A DNA stretch of 64,000 bases from Elmis aenea (Eukaryota; Arthropoda; Insecta; Coleoptera; Elmidae). The stretch covers positions 51,607,924-51,671,923 of the forward strand of contig OX393581.1 in assembly GCA_947652605.1 (NCBI GenBank). The letters are read 5' to 3'. Both the position numbers and the translations under genes were made by a program. The notes beneath the pieces were generated by a model. The model searched no databases. It saw nothing but the letters and a program-made list of their open reading frames with translations, and was not told where the DNA came from. Positions 48,200-61,204 of this stretch are shown one piece after another (the first letter of the stretch is position 1; each line of letters begins with the position of its first letter).

Positions 48200-48415
48200 T
48201 TAACTCAATATCTGGTGGTCGATGCCTTTTTTGTCCCTTTGCCGACGATTCATCAGCGCCGGTTCGTATGATTTAGTCCCTCGGCAGTCGCAATCACCAC
48301 CAGAGTAATCTCTGTGTGCGTCTGGCTTGGACGGGGCGCATGGTGCGTCTGCCACATTACTTATACAATTTTTAAACTTTTTAGCCCACTCGTACACTTG
48401 TCTCTGAATGGGCAA
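48200..48415 (-). pseudogene. Mariner-like transposase N-terminal remnant
   Basis: Minus strand reads RQVYEWAKKFKNCISNVADA and a diverged continuation, the helix-turn-helix end of mariner-type transposases (usual form (V/T)YEWxKKFKNG). It is cut off at 48416 by the retroelement fragment that follows. Related remnants are at 57080-57481 and 63440-63739. Confidence 0.6.
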
Positions 48416-48424
48416 AATGTGCGT

Positions 48425-49465
48425 TTTGTATTATTGTTTAAATTTTGCATTTTTCTCGCGCCTTTTTGGTTGGTTTAATGGCCGTTGCGCATGCCTGCCA
48501 TAATGGCCTTCTTCGGGCGAGAAGACGAAACATGGCATTTGTCCATGTGTCGTTGTGTGTGCACCTTCTGTTCATACGCAACATTCTATCCAATCGAGCC
48601 GGATTTTATTTTTGTATTTATTTAAAATCATTTATTTGTTTTGCATTTAAATCGCAAATACACGCTGTTGAATTCAACCACTTTTTGTTCATCGGGATAC
48701 TGCTCGCATTAATAGTTGTTTACATTATTGTTTGCGGCGAAAGGCAAATGTTTAAATCTTGTTAGCTATTATTAACTTTTGTTCGTTTTAAATATACATT
48801 GTCGTTACTATTTTGGTTTGTCGGAACATATTTATTTGTTCGTTACCATTTTACTTTGCTTTGTGCATCGCGCATGCACATTGTACCTACTTATTAATCC
48901 GCTTTGTCTCGCTTTTTTGATTAATCAACTTTTTATTGACTAAGATGGCTCTTTATTCGTTGACAGACATCATTGCAAGAGACACTCAAATTATAAAACG
49001 TCTTACGTCAATTTACAATGTCGCGTTAGAATAGATGAAGCAAATGCTTTGGCTAGATTTAAAACTGCTCAGCAGTTATTTCAACAGTTTAACAAATTAG
49101 GTGTGAGCATTCAGTTACAGTCGGATAAAAGCGAAGCTTTAGATAAACTCGATTAAGTGACAACTAAAGTCGACGAATTGTATCATAAGATTTACGCGGC
49201 TTATTTGCAAGTAGGTAATGCAAAATATGATTTCTAGATTTCTACAAATGCTGAACTGCTTTTTTGACATCAAACGTTCGTCTACCGCAAACTACTCTTC
49301 CTATCTTTGACGGAGATCAAAGTGGCCAACTTTTATGATATTTTTAATAGTTTAATACAAGAAAACACTTCAATTTCGAACATTGAAAAATTTCAGTACC
49401 CTGTTAGTTGTTTGTCTAAAGAACCCCTAGGGTTAGTTAGAACGCTTCCACTTACATTGTTAGGT
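48425..49465 (+). mobile_element. BEL/Pao retrotransposon fragment (LTR-like part plus broken gag)
   Basis: From 48944 the plus strand reads MALYSLTDIIARDTQIIKRL, then over frame breaks ANALARFKTAQQLFQQFN, and 49310-49465 gives FYDIFNSLIQENTSISNIEK and SCLSKEPLGLVRTLPLT, typical of the gag region of BEL/Pao elements. Several stops and shifts break it. 48425-48940 has no coding signal and may be LTR/leader. No pol is present. It replaces the promoter and first exon expected upstream of gene D. Confidence 0.7.
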
Positions 49466-49518
49466 ATAAAACAAACAATTTTGAATTTTGTTTTAGTATC
49501 TACCACGAAGCTCAGAAC

Positions 49519-52432
49519 ATGGACAGTGGAGAAGAGACGGACAGCAGTTCGAGCAGTTATAACACAGCCAGTGGTTCCGTTGTAAAATTGAACCTTAACT
49601 CGACGCCACAGTCAACTCATACTCAAAAAGGCTTTACTGATAATTATCCGATATTTGCGTCAACCAACGTCCCCGCTACTAACAACAATCAACCGGGTTC
49701 GGCAAATGCTGCCACAGATATAGATGAAGATGAACATTTACAAGAATTTAACATTTTACTTCTTGGAGAGACAGGAGTGGGAAAATCGACGTTCATTAAC
49801 GCGTTCCTCAACTATTTATCGTTCGATTCCTTGTCTGAGGCAGAAAAACAGGATTTAAATTATCTAATACCGGCAAAATTTTTAGTGGCCAATGATGATT
49901 ATGATCAGTGCGTTATTACTATTGGCAAAGATGATAATGAATGTTCAATAACGGAACAATCAGGAACGCAAAACGTAAAAAGCTATATCTTCTACGTTAG
50001 CAACTATCGCATTCGACTGATCGATACTCCAGGTATCGGGGATACAAGAGGAATCGACAGAGACAACGAAAACTTCGACAACGTGCTCAGCTACATTGCA
50101 GAATTCAAGGAACTACACGCTATTTGCGTGCTACTGAAACCTAATAACGCCCGCCTGACGGTTTTGTTTGAGTACTGCATTAAGCAACTTTTGTCCAGAT
50201 TGGAGAAAAGCGCAAGCAATAACATGATTTTCCTTTTTACCAATTCCAGAAGCACTTTTTATCGTCCTGGCGACACTTTGCCGGCGTTGAGCAAGATTTT
50301 GGCTGAAATTAAATCTAATCCACCACATGTTGACATTAAATTTAAGAAGGATAACGTATTCTGTATGGACAATGAGGCTTTCCGTTTCCTAGCTGCTTTG
50401 AAACATAACGTTCACTTTCATCATTACGAAAAAGAAGATTTCGCCAGGAGTTGGGAACGTTCATCAAAAGAATGCTGGAGGTAAATCACGAACACAGTGT
50501 GTCCCGTTATATGTTCTCATTGTTGAGGATTTTGGTGACTATACGATTTGCAATCAGTCTAAAAGTCTACAAAGCTTTTTCCATTTAACGTTTTCAAGCT
50601 TGAAAAAGTGAGAAAATATAGTGAAATATCTCAATGTTCTCAAAATAACTTAACCACTATTGGGATCTCAGAAGTGATAAGAAAAACAAACTGTTTGTTA
50701 TCTTTCTTAGAGAATTTTTGAACTGACGTGAAGACCGATAGTTAAAAATTGTTATCTATGCTAAATTCATGCGCCGACCATTTGTCTACTTGTTTTAAAT
50801 TGACGAAATCCTCATGGTGTTTAAATGACTTTGTATTAATTGTGCATCATGTGTGTTCATGATATTTATGTTTAGATAATTTTAAGTCTTTATTATTTGT
50901 TTCAGAATGTTGAAATATATTGCGGGAGCTGAAGCAGTTTTGGGGTTGAAGCCTCATAAAATTCAGGGCACTGTGTCAGTCAACGAAGCAAGACGACTTA
51001 TAATTCGTTTATCCCAACCATTGGCAGATGTTGCAAAATTAATCCAGGATAACATAACAATTTTGCAAAGACACCAAGTCGCAGTAAAGAGCAATGAAAA
51101 CAATTTGGAAGAGCTTAAGAAAAATCTCTATATGCCATTAGTGAATGTTCGTGCTGAGCAACTTTCACAACCAAGAACTGTTTGCACAGCTGCTAGATGC
51201 ATTGAAATTCATGTAGTACGGGATTTTATTTTTGTGAACATATTTTATACATGTTTTCCAGGAACTTTTCAACACCCTGTATACAGTTTTTACTAGCAGG
51301 AAGTTAGAGTAAAATAAAAAGAGATATTATCATTATTTCATTTGCATAAAGCGTTCCGTTATATTCAAACTTCCTTCCTTACATACATGGACAAGGTCTA
51401 AATGTAATTAAAGATTTGTGATTGCTTTTAGGTTAACGGTGTCCAATCTATCCACTACAAGCAACTTTGCCATAATCCCTGTGAGTTATCTAGGGTTCCC
51501 AAAGAAATTATCGGATCCCCAGAATTGATTAAATGCGCTGCCATGGAAGGAACTCCATACTGTAAAATCTGCAAATGCAGTTATCTAGTTCACATGCATA
51601 TTTATTACATTACATCAACTTACATCGATAAAACGCTAAACAAAAACGTCCAAAGCCAAATCGATACCGAGAGAGATGCCACGGATCTGGTGAAAATGCA
51701 AGTAAAGGAGCTGGAAAGTAGAAAACGGGAATATGAGCTTGAAGAGAAAACAATTACCAAAGTAACGGCTAAATTTGCCCATTTTTTACAGAACAACGCC
51801 ATGGTAGTTTACAACGACGCCTATGAAGGATACCTAAAATATTTAATTGACCGGTAGGTTTTCTTTACAAAAATTGTATCAGTAAACTTTGTTTAATAAC
51901 TTTCTTTAGCATAAACAAGTTTAACAATAAATCAGTCTTCCTTCTCGACGGATTTGACGTATTTCTCAGAGAAATCCATTTTTAACAATCGTTTTTTTTA
52001 TCAGTTGCACAACCTTTTGGCACTCCTTGAATACCCAATAATGTTAATCTAAATTTGCTCAAACTTTTCTGAAATTTTCCATTTGCTTTAAGGGAAGAAT
52101 CGTTGGGGAATAACTCGGACTTCTCCCGAATTAAACACCACAAACGCCTTCTAGCCGAATATCAAGAAGAAAAGCGCATTCTGGACGACGCTCTCACCAA
52201 AACTCAAAGTACTGATGCCAAAATTGTTTCTACTGTCACAGCCGAAGATATACAACAAGCAGTCAAACACTTGTACTCCCTAAAGCACACTGGAGTCAAC
52301 ATCAGGGAGCTCTATGACAAACAGGCACAAGCTAGAAAACACGAAATGGCTCACGAACAAGAATATGTCCATAAAAAAACGTTCGTCAAGAAATTCCAGA
52401 AGAAGCTTAAATGGATGTTGGTATGGAAATGA
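49519..52432 (+). CDS. AIG1/IRG-like P-loop GTPase paralog D
   Basis: Exons 49519-50480, 50906-51215, 51432-51853, 52093-52432, 677 aa, phases 2,0,2. G1, DTPGIGD, FTNSR and the whole Cys/His cluster are present; closest to C. Oddities: no conserved first exon or promoter lies between C and D, only 50 bp of the usual upstream intron end with its TTTTAG acceptor; intron 2 has a weakened donor (CATGTA|GTACGG where the others have CATGAG|GTRCGT), and the last coding codon there is Val for Glu. The reading frame is nevertheless open throughout. It may be transcribed from the BEL/Pao fragment, by read-through from C, or not at all. Confidence 0.85.
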
Positions 52433-54490
52433 TTTTGTTAAGTAATAAACGTGAAATGTAATATTCTTTATAATCACTTTTTCTAGGTATTGGTTGTATC
52501 AAATATTTTAATATACTTTTGTGTAACAGTTCATTGTTTGTTAATGACAAACTATAACCATAATAACTTAATTTTGGCGAAAAAACCGATTACCGATTAA
52601 CCACTTAAGGAATTGAAACGGCCGATTTCCCTAGTGAAAACCCTTTTCCGACCTTTTTATTTCACCTCATCAAGTAAAGCAGAAAAGACTAACGACTGGT
52701 TCAGCTTTTTCCATTTTCATCTCTTACATTCGTTCATCCTTTAGTCTTTAGTGAACATCATTCATCACATTTATTATAAATGTCACAAATTTTTTGATAA
52801 AGTTCAGTTAGATGATCGTTTTTTATATTAAAAAATCTGATCGCCAACGGTATACGCGGTGTTACCCATGTGGTACAGAACTGCGCCGTTAGGTCCAGAC
52901 TCCACTATTACAAATGAACCCATCTAGCGCTTTTTGTTTCCGTGGAAGGCCGCATTTGTTTGCATTGCGTGATTTTGTCAGGTAATTTTTTTGGTGTCTC
53001 GAGATTGCCGACATAACTGACTTAAAGGGCCCAACAGTTTGTGTTAAATTTTGTTTTAAACTCGAAAAGACAGCAGCGGAGGCACATCAAATTAGTCTTT
53101 CTTAAAACATTCTATATCTGAGATATATTTTAAATAACTTTAATTTATTTGAAGAGCATTCTGCACTAGCCACTGTTAAATAAATTCTAAGTGCAATGGT
53201 AGTGTTGGGAAAAATTTCATAATAATTATTTTATATGATACATTAAAGCAGGTTAATGGTTGATTGAGAATGGGGATTCTATTACATTTAATATTAAAAA
53301 ATTTCGTTTGTTAATTCTTTATCTACATATAGAACATCCAAATTTTTTCATAAAAATTGTTTACATATTCTTTTAATAGTTCAGAAGAGCAATTTTCTTT
53401 AACAAAAAGTTAAATATTTTATAATGTTCTTAAATTTAAGGAACTGACATAAATTGTTCGTCTATTTGAGAAATTAAAGTGTGGATCAGGGGATAAAACA
53501 AAGAAATCTTATAATTTGCTACTGGGTCATCTAAAGCTTTATCAGTACCTCTCTCATCGAAAAACGTTTTCTTTTTCAGACGCGATGGATAGAAAACTCT
53601 GCACTTCCACCTAATTCTTGAACAATTTTTATACCAGCTTTTAAAGATGTTTCAAATTCAGTATTTTTATTTTTATGTTAAAGTACGTGTTACAATGATT
53701 TTACAAGTATAAAAGCTGATTCGAATGTCATGTCTTTGAAGCTACTAATTTATCATTATCTTCTTGTATATTTCTTGAATCAGTTTTAATTTCTTTATTT
53801 TCGCTTTCCATTTCAAAAACGAAATTATGACTTATACAATTTGTACTGTTCCAAAATTACACTATCTTCTCTTTCTGTCCTTTTTATTTCCTGTTTTAGA
53901 CTACTTTTAGGCTTTAGAACCAATAGTTGTACACTTTTTGGATTGTTAAACACTCCTGTGCGATTTAAAATTCTTTCTTTTCGCTTTGAATACAAAAAAT
54001 AATAATTTAAGGCTTCAGAATCAAGAATGGTAAACTTTTTGGACTTTTAAACGCTGCTTAGCGATTTAAAATTCACTCTATCTATTTAAAGAACACGAAA
54101 AATAACTTGAAACCTAATCAAGGGCTGCTTAATTTTTATACTTTTCTGAGATTTAAGCTCTCCTGGACGATTTGGATTTAAAAAAATTGGTTTTAAACTA
54201 ATAAATGCTTTAATTTTTTTCTTCACTTATTTTTGCATTGAAAATCTTTGGAACGATTTAAAGTTATGTTTACTTATTTTATATTTATTAAAACAAATGT
54301 TTAATAATTTTAATGTTGCTCTTAACTTACAAATTAATTTAAATAATTATAATTCTCTCAGAATTGTTGCCATTTGCGAATCATTGTTTTAAAATAGTAT
54401 CTGAAGTAAAAAATATAAAAAAATACGTAATGGTCTATGAAAAAACGATCAAACGACAAAAACTAGTAAAAAGTAACTAGATGTCTTAAG
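52433..54490. other. 3' flank of D and upstream part of unit E
   Basis: No gene. 52440-53060 is the unit 3' flank shared with the other copies; 53200-53300 repeats a stretch seen at 48030-48130; 53905-54110 holds one to two copies of the tandem repeat expanded at 27600-28490; the remainder is AT-rich and matches 28500-29000 and 61530-61850. Confidence 0.6.
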
Positions 54491-55630
54491 CAGGGACTGA
54501 GAACGGAACGAAAACGAAAACGTTAAACGAAATTAACCGAAATTTTTTTAAGAACGAAAACGTAACCGAAAACGAAATTATTATTTTTCGTTCAAGAACG
54601 AAAACGAAATAAATATTTTCCAAAACCGGTTTTAACCGGTTTTGTCGCTATTTCAATTTTATTTGATAAACACAATCGCGAATTTATCTTCTTTGCTGGG
54701 TAGACTCCACGAGGCAGTAAAAAATCTCACTTGAAATAAGTGAGCTTCACTTTTCTCCATAGGTATATTTACGTGAATATATGTATTAACAACTTTATTG
54801 TTTATACTTGCAATTTCGTGTAACACAATTATCGGTACAGATATTCTCTATTTCTAATTTGTTTTTTAGATCATCAATCTAGAATATACACTTGATTGAA
54901 TACATATTATCAATGTGTATGTTTTATTTGCGTTTAGACATAATAATAGTAAAATTTATTCTTACTTCGAAAAGGACTAATTTAAAAGAAGATTTATTGG
55001 AAGATGTGTTGCTAGTAAGATTTAACGGAATGTGAAAATATATATTGTATGGTATGTACAAACTATAAAGTTAAAGTATATTTCAAGTTAATATAAGTTT
55101 TTTTTTATATCTTTTTTATTTATAACATTTAGTAAATTATCCACTTGAATTCATTCTTTTGTCTTTTTAAATAATTACAGCAGGATCTTATTTGATTCAA
55201 ATGCATAGATTTTTAGTACTAAAACAAATTTAAAACAGCACTTGCTATATTTTCATATTTTTAGATAAAGATCGTGTGTCTAATTTAACCTAATCACGTT
55301 GTGTTTTTGCACCTTACGGGTGTTAAACTTAATAAAATGTTAATGTCTTTAACGATTTGGTAAATTTAATATGGCGATGGTTCGCCAGTCTAAAATATGC
55401 TGTCCGTGAGCATCAAACCCCATCGTCATCGTTTATATTTTAGTTGAGACGCAAATATTGTAAAATTGATTTTTTGACGACAAAAAAAATTGTAAAACCG
55501 GTTTTAACCGTTATTATTTCGGTTCACGAAAACGAAAAAAGATTTTTTTCGGTTAGAACGAAAAGAACGATAACGGTATATTTCTTTTTCGTTCCGAACA
55601 GAAACGAACGGAATTTTTTTTTAGTCCCTG
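54491..55630. mobile_element. hAT-type non-autonomous element upstream of gene E
   Basis: Ends CAGGGACTGAGAACG and TTTTTTTTTAGTCCCTG with 8-bp flanks GTCTTAAG (54483-54490) and GTCCTAAG (55631-55638, one mismatch). Unit F has the intact empty site (about 61838-61852), confirming insertion. Subterminal regions are rich in GAAAACG/CGTTC repeats and AACCGGTTTTAACCGG inverted motifs. No transposase seen. Confidence 0.85.
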
Positions 55631-56223
55631 GTCCTAAGTAATCTATTAATGATGAAATCAATTTACAAAATTACAAATTAAAGTATAATATTAAGAATGT
55701 TAAACAGTTGACTTCAAAATGATGTTTTCATTTTATTTTATTATTTTTTATGGCATCCTAAGTTTTTATTTAAATTTAGGATAAGGAATATTATAAGGAA
55801 TGAAAATATGATGCAAAAAGCAAACAATGATATAGGAAATTTAAAAATAATTTCAACTTATTTTACAATTATCGCAACGAGCAGTTGTTACTTTGTTTTT
55901 TTATTGCTGAGCTTTTTATTAACAAAAGTCTTTCGACCTTCTAAATATTTTGTTATACCCTGGACTGTTGTATAAATCCTGTAAATATATTTTTGAATAA
56001 AAATCACTCTAAGAAGTACGTAATCTGAATATTACTACATAAATGCCTAAATAGCGAACAAGTTTAATTGAAAATCTGTTTTTTAAAATTATCGACTATT
56101 TTATCAATTACGTTATTAAAGTATCGGACACTAATCGATTATTTATCAGAAAAATTACGGAAAATCGAAATTAAATTCTAATCGTTTAAAACTATAGGTT
56201 AAATAATTCGAATGACATTCGAG

Positions 56224-56288
56224 TATCTTATCTTGTGATAAATGCAGTTATTCTGTGTATATTTCGCGCACTGAGCTGTTTGTACCGG
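56224..56288 (+). promoter_or_regulatory. Promoter (GATA type) and noncoding first exon of gene E
   Basis: TATCTTATCTTGTGATAA, then GTGTATATTTCGCG and the exon end TGTACCGG|GTAAGT (donor 56289). Acceptor TTTTCCAG at 57954, 18 bp before the ATG at 57973. Confidence 0.55.
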
Positions 56289-57079
56289 GTAAGTCTGCTT
56301 AGTTTTATTTATTCAAATGCATACAAAAGAGAGCTTTTGAATTTTCAAACTCTATTATAACATTGATAAGTTAATTAAGCATAAAAAAAGAATCATTTTG
56401 GTTATTATAAACTTTTATTGGTTAGGTTTCGGAAAATGACTGACATGGTGAGGAAATTTTAAAGTTTAAACTGTTTAAAGTAAAATAAAATTAATTTATC
56501 TGTGTTTCGAACAAAAAAGCAACAAGAATATTCAATGCGCGGATTCCAACCGATTTTAAATATTGTTTGTAGTTGACCTCACTTTCTTTACTTAAGCTAA
56601 AATGTTTTATTTCGTTTATTGTTACTTTAACATTTCAGATAGTATTTAAGCTTAAAGTTAAACAAATAATGCGTTCTCTCCACATTTTGCAATTATTTTG
56701 ATTATTACATTGTAGCAAACATTACATTCATAAAGTATTAAAAATAGAGATGTTTGGTAAAAGGTAGAAGATTTTATTTTGTTCATTTCATGATTATTTA
56801 GCATTATGCGTTTAATCCGAATAGCTGATAACAAGAGATTATTAAATAAATTCTTGAATGTCTACTCATAGAATCATTTAATTTTAATAAACAAGTTTGA
56901 TAATAATGTGAACCATCCATTTGAAATCCACTGGAACCTCTGTATTCGTCTATAATCCGTTTCCAAGGGACGAACAAATACTGAATCCGACTAATATAAA
57001 ATAAATTTATTCCATAAAAATTAAGTAGAATTGAAATGTTCGGTCCCAGCCCCGAATCTTATAGATAACTAAAATTTAT

Positions 57080-57481
57080 CCAGATTTGTACATTTACTGG
57101 AGCGATGATGGTAAAAACTAAGGAGTATTGTTGTTTAGATGGGGAGTCACCTTCCATTGAAACATCAGGTCTGGTGGTCGATGTATTTTTTGTCCCTTTG
57201 ACGAGATTCAGTAGCGACGGTTCGTATGATTTAGCTCCTCCACGGTCGCAATCACCACCAGAGCGCCTGGCTTGGACGGGGTGAGTCTGCAACATTACTT
57301 ACACCATTTTTGAACTTTTTAGCCCACTCGTACGTTTGTCTATGAAACATGCATTATGTTATAAGCCGAACTGCTTTGTCATCCGACGATATATTTCCAC
57401 CGACTTCACATCTTCAGCGGTCAAAAATCTGCTGACAGAACGTAACTCTTCTTTCGTGCACACTTTCAAACGGGCGGCCAT
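57080..57481 (-). pseudogene. Mariner-like transposase N-terminal remnant in unit E
   Basis: From 57481 the minus strand reads MAARLKVCTKEELRSVSRFL, TAEDVKSVEIYRRMTKQFGL and a stop; a shifted frame then gives RQTYEWAKKFKNGVSNVADS. This is the first helix-turn-helix region of a mariner-type transposase, broken by a stop and frameshift. It lies in the 5'UTR intron of gene E. Confidence 0.65.
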
Positions 57482-57972
57482 CTTTAACAATTTTTCGGGA
57501 CTGATTTAGGGCTGGCTTGCTAAATCTATCAGCTGCTCTAGCACAGCCACACTTCAGAGGCCACCTTACGACACCATGCTAAGGCCTCGATTTTTACTAA
57601 CAGATTTGCGGTTTTTATTTGAATCCCCCTCGTACATCAGCTGCATCATAGATCATTCCATCTCCATGTTTGGATCTCTTCTCATTCTATTTCCTTTGTA
57701 AAGACTGGTTGCATTTAAAATAATGAACTGTTAGTGGTGGATAAATGTTATCCTGAAGAGCAAAGTTGCCCACACTTGCAGTATTATAACATTACCAGAA
57801 ATAAACAAGAAAATTTAAATTCATTGCCTGCTGTATATGTATAATTATGTTAAAAATATTTGTCATCAATAAAAAACGCAATAAGTTGTTTGAAGTTATG
57901 TTATCCGATAATTCCTACAAATATTTTAAAACCTATTTTAAAATTTTTTTCCAGCATAACAAAGATCAAAAT

Positions 57973-60769
57973 ATGGAAAAGGGAAAAGAAAAAGATGTAT
58001 ACTATGGCGACAAAGAGAGTGCCAGTAGCAGCAGCAGCAGCAGCAGCAGCAACAGTGGTTCTCATGAGAAATTGAATTACTCGACGCCACAGTCAACTAC
58101 CCCGCAAAAAGGCTTTACTGATAATTATCAGAAACCTGCATCAACCAGCAGCCCCGCTACTAACAATAATCGACCGAGTTCGCTAAAAGCAGCAGCAGAT
58201 ATAAATGAAGATAAACATTCACAAGAAATTAACATTTTACTTCTTGGAGAGACAGGAGTGGGAAAATCGACGTTCATAAACGCGTTCCTCAATTATTTAT
58301 CGTTCGATTCCTTGTCTGATGCAGAAAAACGGGATTTAAATTATCTAATACCGGCAAAATTTTCAGTGGCCAATGATGATTATGACGATGAGTGCTTTAT
58401 TACCATTGGCGAACATAATGAATGTTCTCAAACGGGAGAATCAGCAACGCAAAGAGCAAAAAGTTATATCTTCTACGTTAGCAACTATCGCATTCGACTG
58501 ATCGATACTCCAAGTATCGCGGATACAAGAGGAATCGAAAAAGACAACGAAAACATCGACAACGTGCTCAGTTACATTTCAGAATTCAAGGAACTGCACG
58601 CTATTTGCGTACTACTGAAACCTAATAACGCCTGCCTGACGGTTTTGTTTGAGTACTGCATCAAGCAGCTTTTGTCCAGATTGCAGAAAAGTGCAAGCAA
58701 TAACATGATTTTTCTTTTTACCAATTCCAGAAGCACTTTCTATCGTCCTGGTGACACTTTGCCGGCGTTGAAAAAGATTTTGAAAGAAATTAAATCTAAT
58801 CCACCACATGTTGATATTAAATTTAAGAAAGAAAACGTTTTCTGTATGGACAATGAGGCTTTCCGTTTCCTAGCTGCTTTGAACTTTCAACATTACATTC
58901 ACTTTAATGATTACGAAAAAGAAGATTTCGCTAGGAGTTGGGAACGTTCATCAAACGAATGCTGGAGGTAAATCACGAATATACTGTGTCCCGCTATATG
59001 TTTTCATTGTTGGGGATTTTAGTGTCTGTACGATTTGCAATCAGCCCAAAATTCTACACATTTGCTCAATTAACGTTTTCAAGCTTTAAAAAGTGAGAAA
59101 ATATAGTGAAATATCACAATGTTCTCAAAATAACTTAACCGCCATTGGTATCTCAGAAGACGGGAATAACAAACTTCTTATTATCGTTCGTGTGGCATTT
59201 AAGAATTGACGTAAAAACCGTTAATTAATAATTGTTATTTATGCTAATAGAATGCGTTGACCATTTGTCTGTTTGTTTTTAATTGACGAGATCCTAATGG
59301 CGTTTAAATGATTTTGTAACAGCCGTACATACTGTGTTTTCATTATATTTTATTTTTATATACTTTTTAGTCCTTATTATTTGTTTCAGAATGTTAAAAT
59401 ATATTGTGGGAGATGAAGCAGGTTTGGGCTTGAAGCCTCATAAAATCCAAGACACTGTGTCAGTCAACGAAGCAAGACGACTTATAATTCGTTTATCCCG
59501 ACCATTGGCAGATGTTGCAAAATTAATCCAGGATAACATAACAATTTTGCAAAGACACCAAGTCGCAGTAAAGAGCAATGAAAACAATTTGCAAGAGCTT
59601 AAGAAAAATTTCTATATACCAGTAGTGAATGTTCGTGCTGAGGAACTTCCACAACCAAGAACTGTTTGCACTGCTGCTGGATGCATTGAAACTCGTGAGG
59701 TACGTGGTTTTATTTTTGTAAACATATCTTATATAGGCAACCAGGAGCCTATTAATCCCACTATGGACAGGTTTTCTCAAAAAGAGATATAACATTAAAT
59801 TATTTTATTAGTATAAAGCGTTCCGTTGTATTCCAACTTCCTTACTAATACAAACAAACATACATGGACCTGGTCTAAATGTAATAAAAGATTTGTGTTT
59901 ACTTTTAGCTTAACGGTGTCCAAATTATCCACTACAAACAACTTTGCCATAATCCGTGTTTAGACATAGACAACGTTTCCAAGGAAATTATCGGATCCCC
60001 AGAATTAAAAAAATGCTATGCCATGGGAGGAACTCAAAACTGTCAAGCATGCGGTTGCAGTTATCTAGTTCACATGCATATTATTAAAATAGTAAACAAA
60101 AACGTACAAACCCTAATCGATACAGAGAAAGATGCTACGGATCTTTTGAAAATGCAAGTTAAGAAGCTGGAAAGTAGAAAAAAGGAATATGAGAGTGAAG
60201 AGGAAACGATAACCAAAGTAACGGCTAAATTTGCCCATTTTTTACAGAACAACGCCATGGTAGTTTACAACGACGCCTATGAAGGATACCTAAAATATTT
60301 AATTGACCGGTAAGTTTTCTTTACAAAAAAGTATCAGTAAACTCCTTGAAATGTTAATCTAAATTTGCTCAAACTTTACTAAAATTTTCCATTTGCTTTA
60401 AGGGAAGAATCGTTGGGAAATAACTCGAACTTTGACTGTATTAAACATCGCAAACGCCTCCTAGAAAATTATCAACAACAAAAGCGCATGCTGAACGACG
60501 CTCTCACTAATGCTCAAAGTACAGATGACAAAATTGCTGCTACTGTCACAGCCGAAAATATTCAAGAAGCAGTCAAAGAGTTGTACTCCCTCAAGCACAC
60601 TGGAGCAAAAATCAGAGAGCTCTATGACAACCAGGCACAAGCTAGAAAACACGAAATGGCTCATGAACAAGAAGTTGTCTCTGAAACAACGTTCCTCGAT
60701 AGAGGCCGAAAGATTTTTAATAATTTCTTTAAACAGGGCTCGAAACCGAAAAAAATGCCCTGGCATTAA
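57973..60769 (+). CDS. AIG1/IRG-like P-loop GTPase paralog E (altered G3 motif)
   Basis: Exons 57973-58967, 59390-59699, 59909-60309, 60403-60769, 690 aa, phases 2,0,2. Start placed at MEKGKEKD, after the conserved acceptor at 57954; the upstream in-frame ATG at 57847 lies in the intron. It has the longest Ser run (nine). G1 GETGVGKST (residues 92-100) is intact, but G3 is DTPS (178-181, AGT at 58513-58515) where A-D have DTPG, and NNARLTV is NNACLTV. All Cys/His cluster residues remain, yet about nine residues after HMHI (YYITSTY and neighbours) are missing. The C-terminus is distinct and basic (RGRKIFNNFFKQGSKPKK). Intron 3 is only 93 bp. Frame open; may be a GTP-binding but hydrolysis-impaired paralog. 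Confidence 0.88.
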
Positions 60770-61204
60770 ATGAGTATTGTTAATTAATTAACGTATTATG
60801 ATTTATTTTGGGTGTTGGTTTCATCATAAATATTTTAATATACTTTTGTGAAACAGTTCATCATTTTTTATTTACAAATCATTAGAATAATGACTAAATT
60901 TTGGTCAAGAAGCCAAAGCCGATTCAAATTTTTTTTCTTTCACCTTATCAAGTAAATCAGAAAATACTAACAACTGGTACATCTCTTACAATCGTTCATG
61001 CTTTAATGAACATCTATCATCACGTTTTACTATCCCCTATTCATCACATTTCTCATAAATTTCACAAAGTCGATAAAGATCAGTTGGACGAACGCTTTTA
61101 ATACCAAAAAAAACTGTCCACCGACGGTATCCGTGGTGCTACCCAAAAGTTTCCGAAAATTAAAACGTCCAACTCAAGAGGAATGAGGTATATAACTACA
61201 CCGT

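Noticed and set aside
57847..57972. Upstream in-frame ATG as start of gene E
   Set aside because: It lies before the conserved 5'UTR acceptor at 57954, and the extra residues have no counterpart in the other copies.
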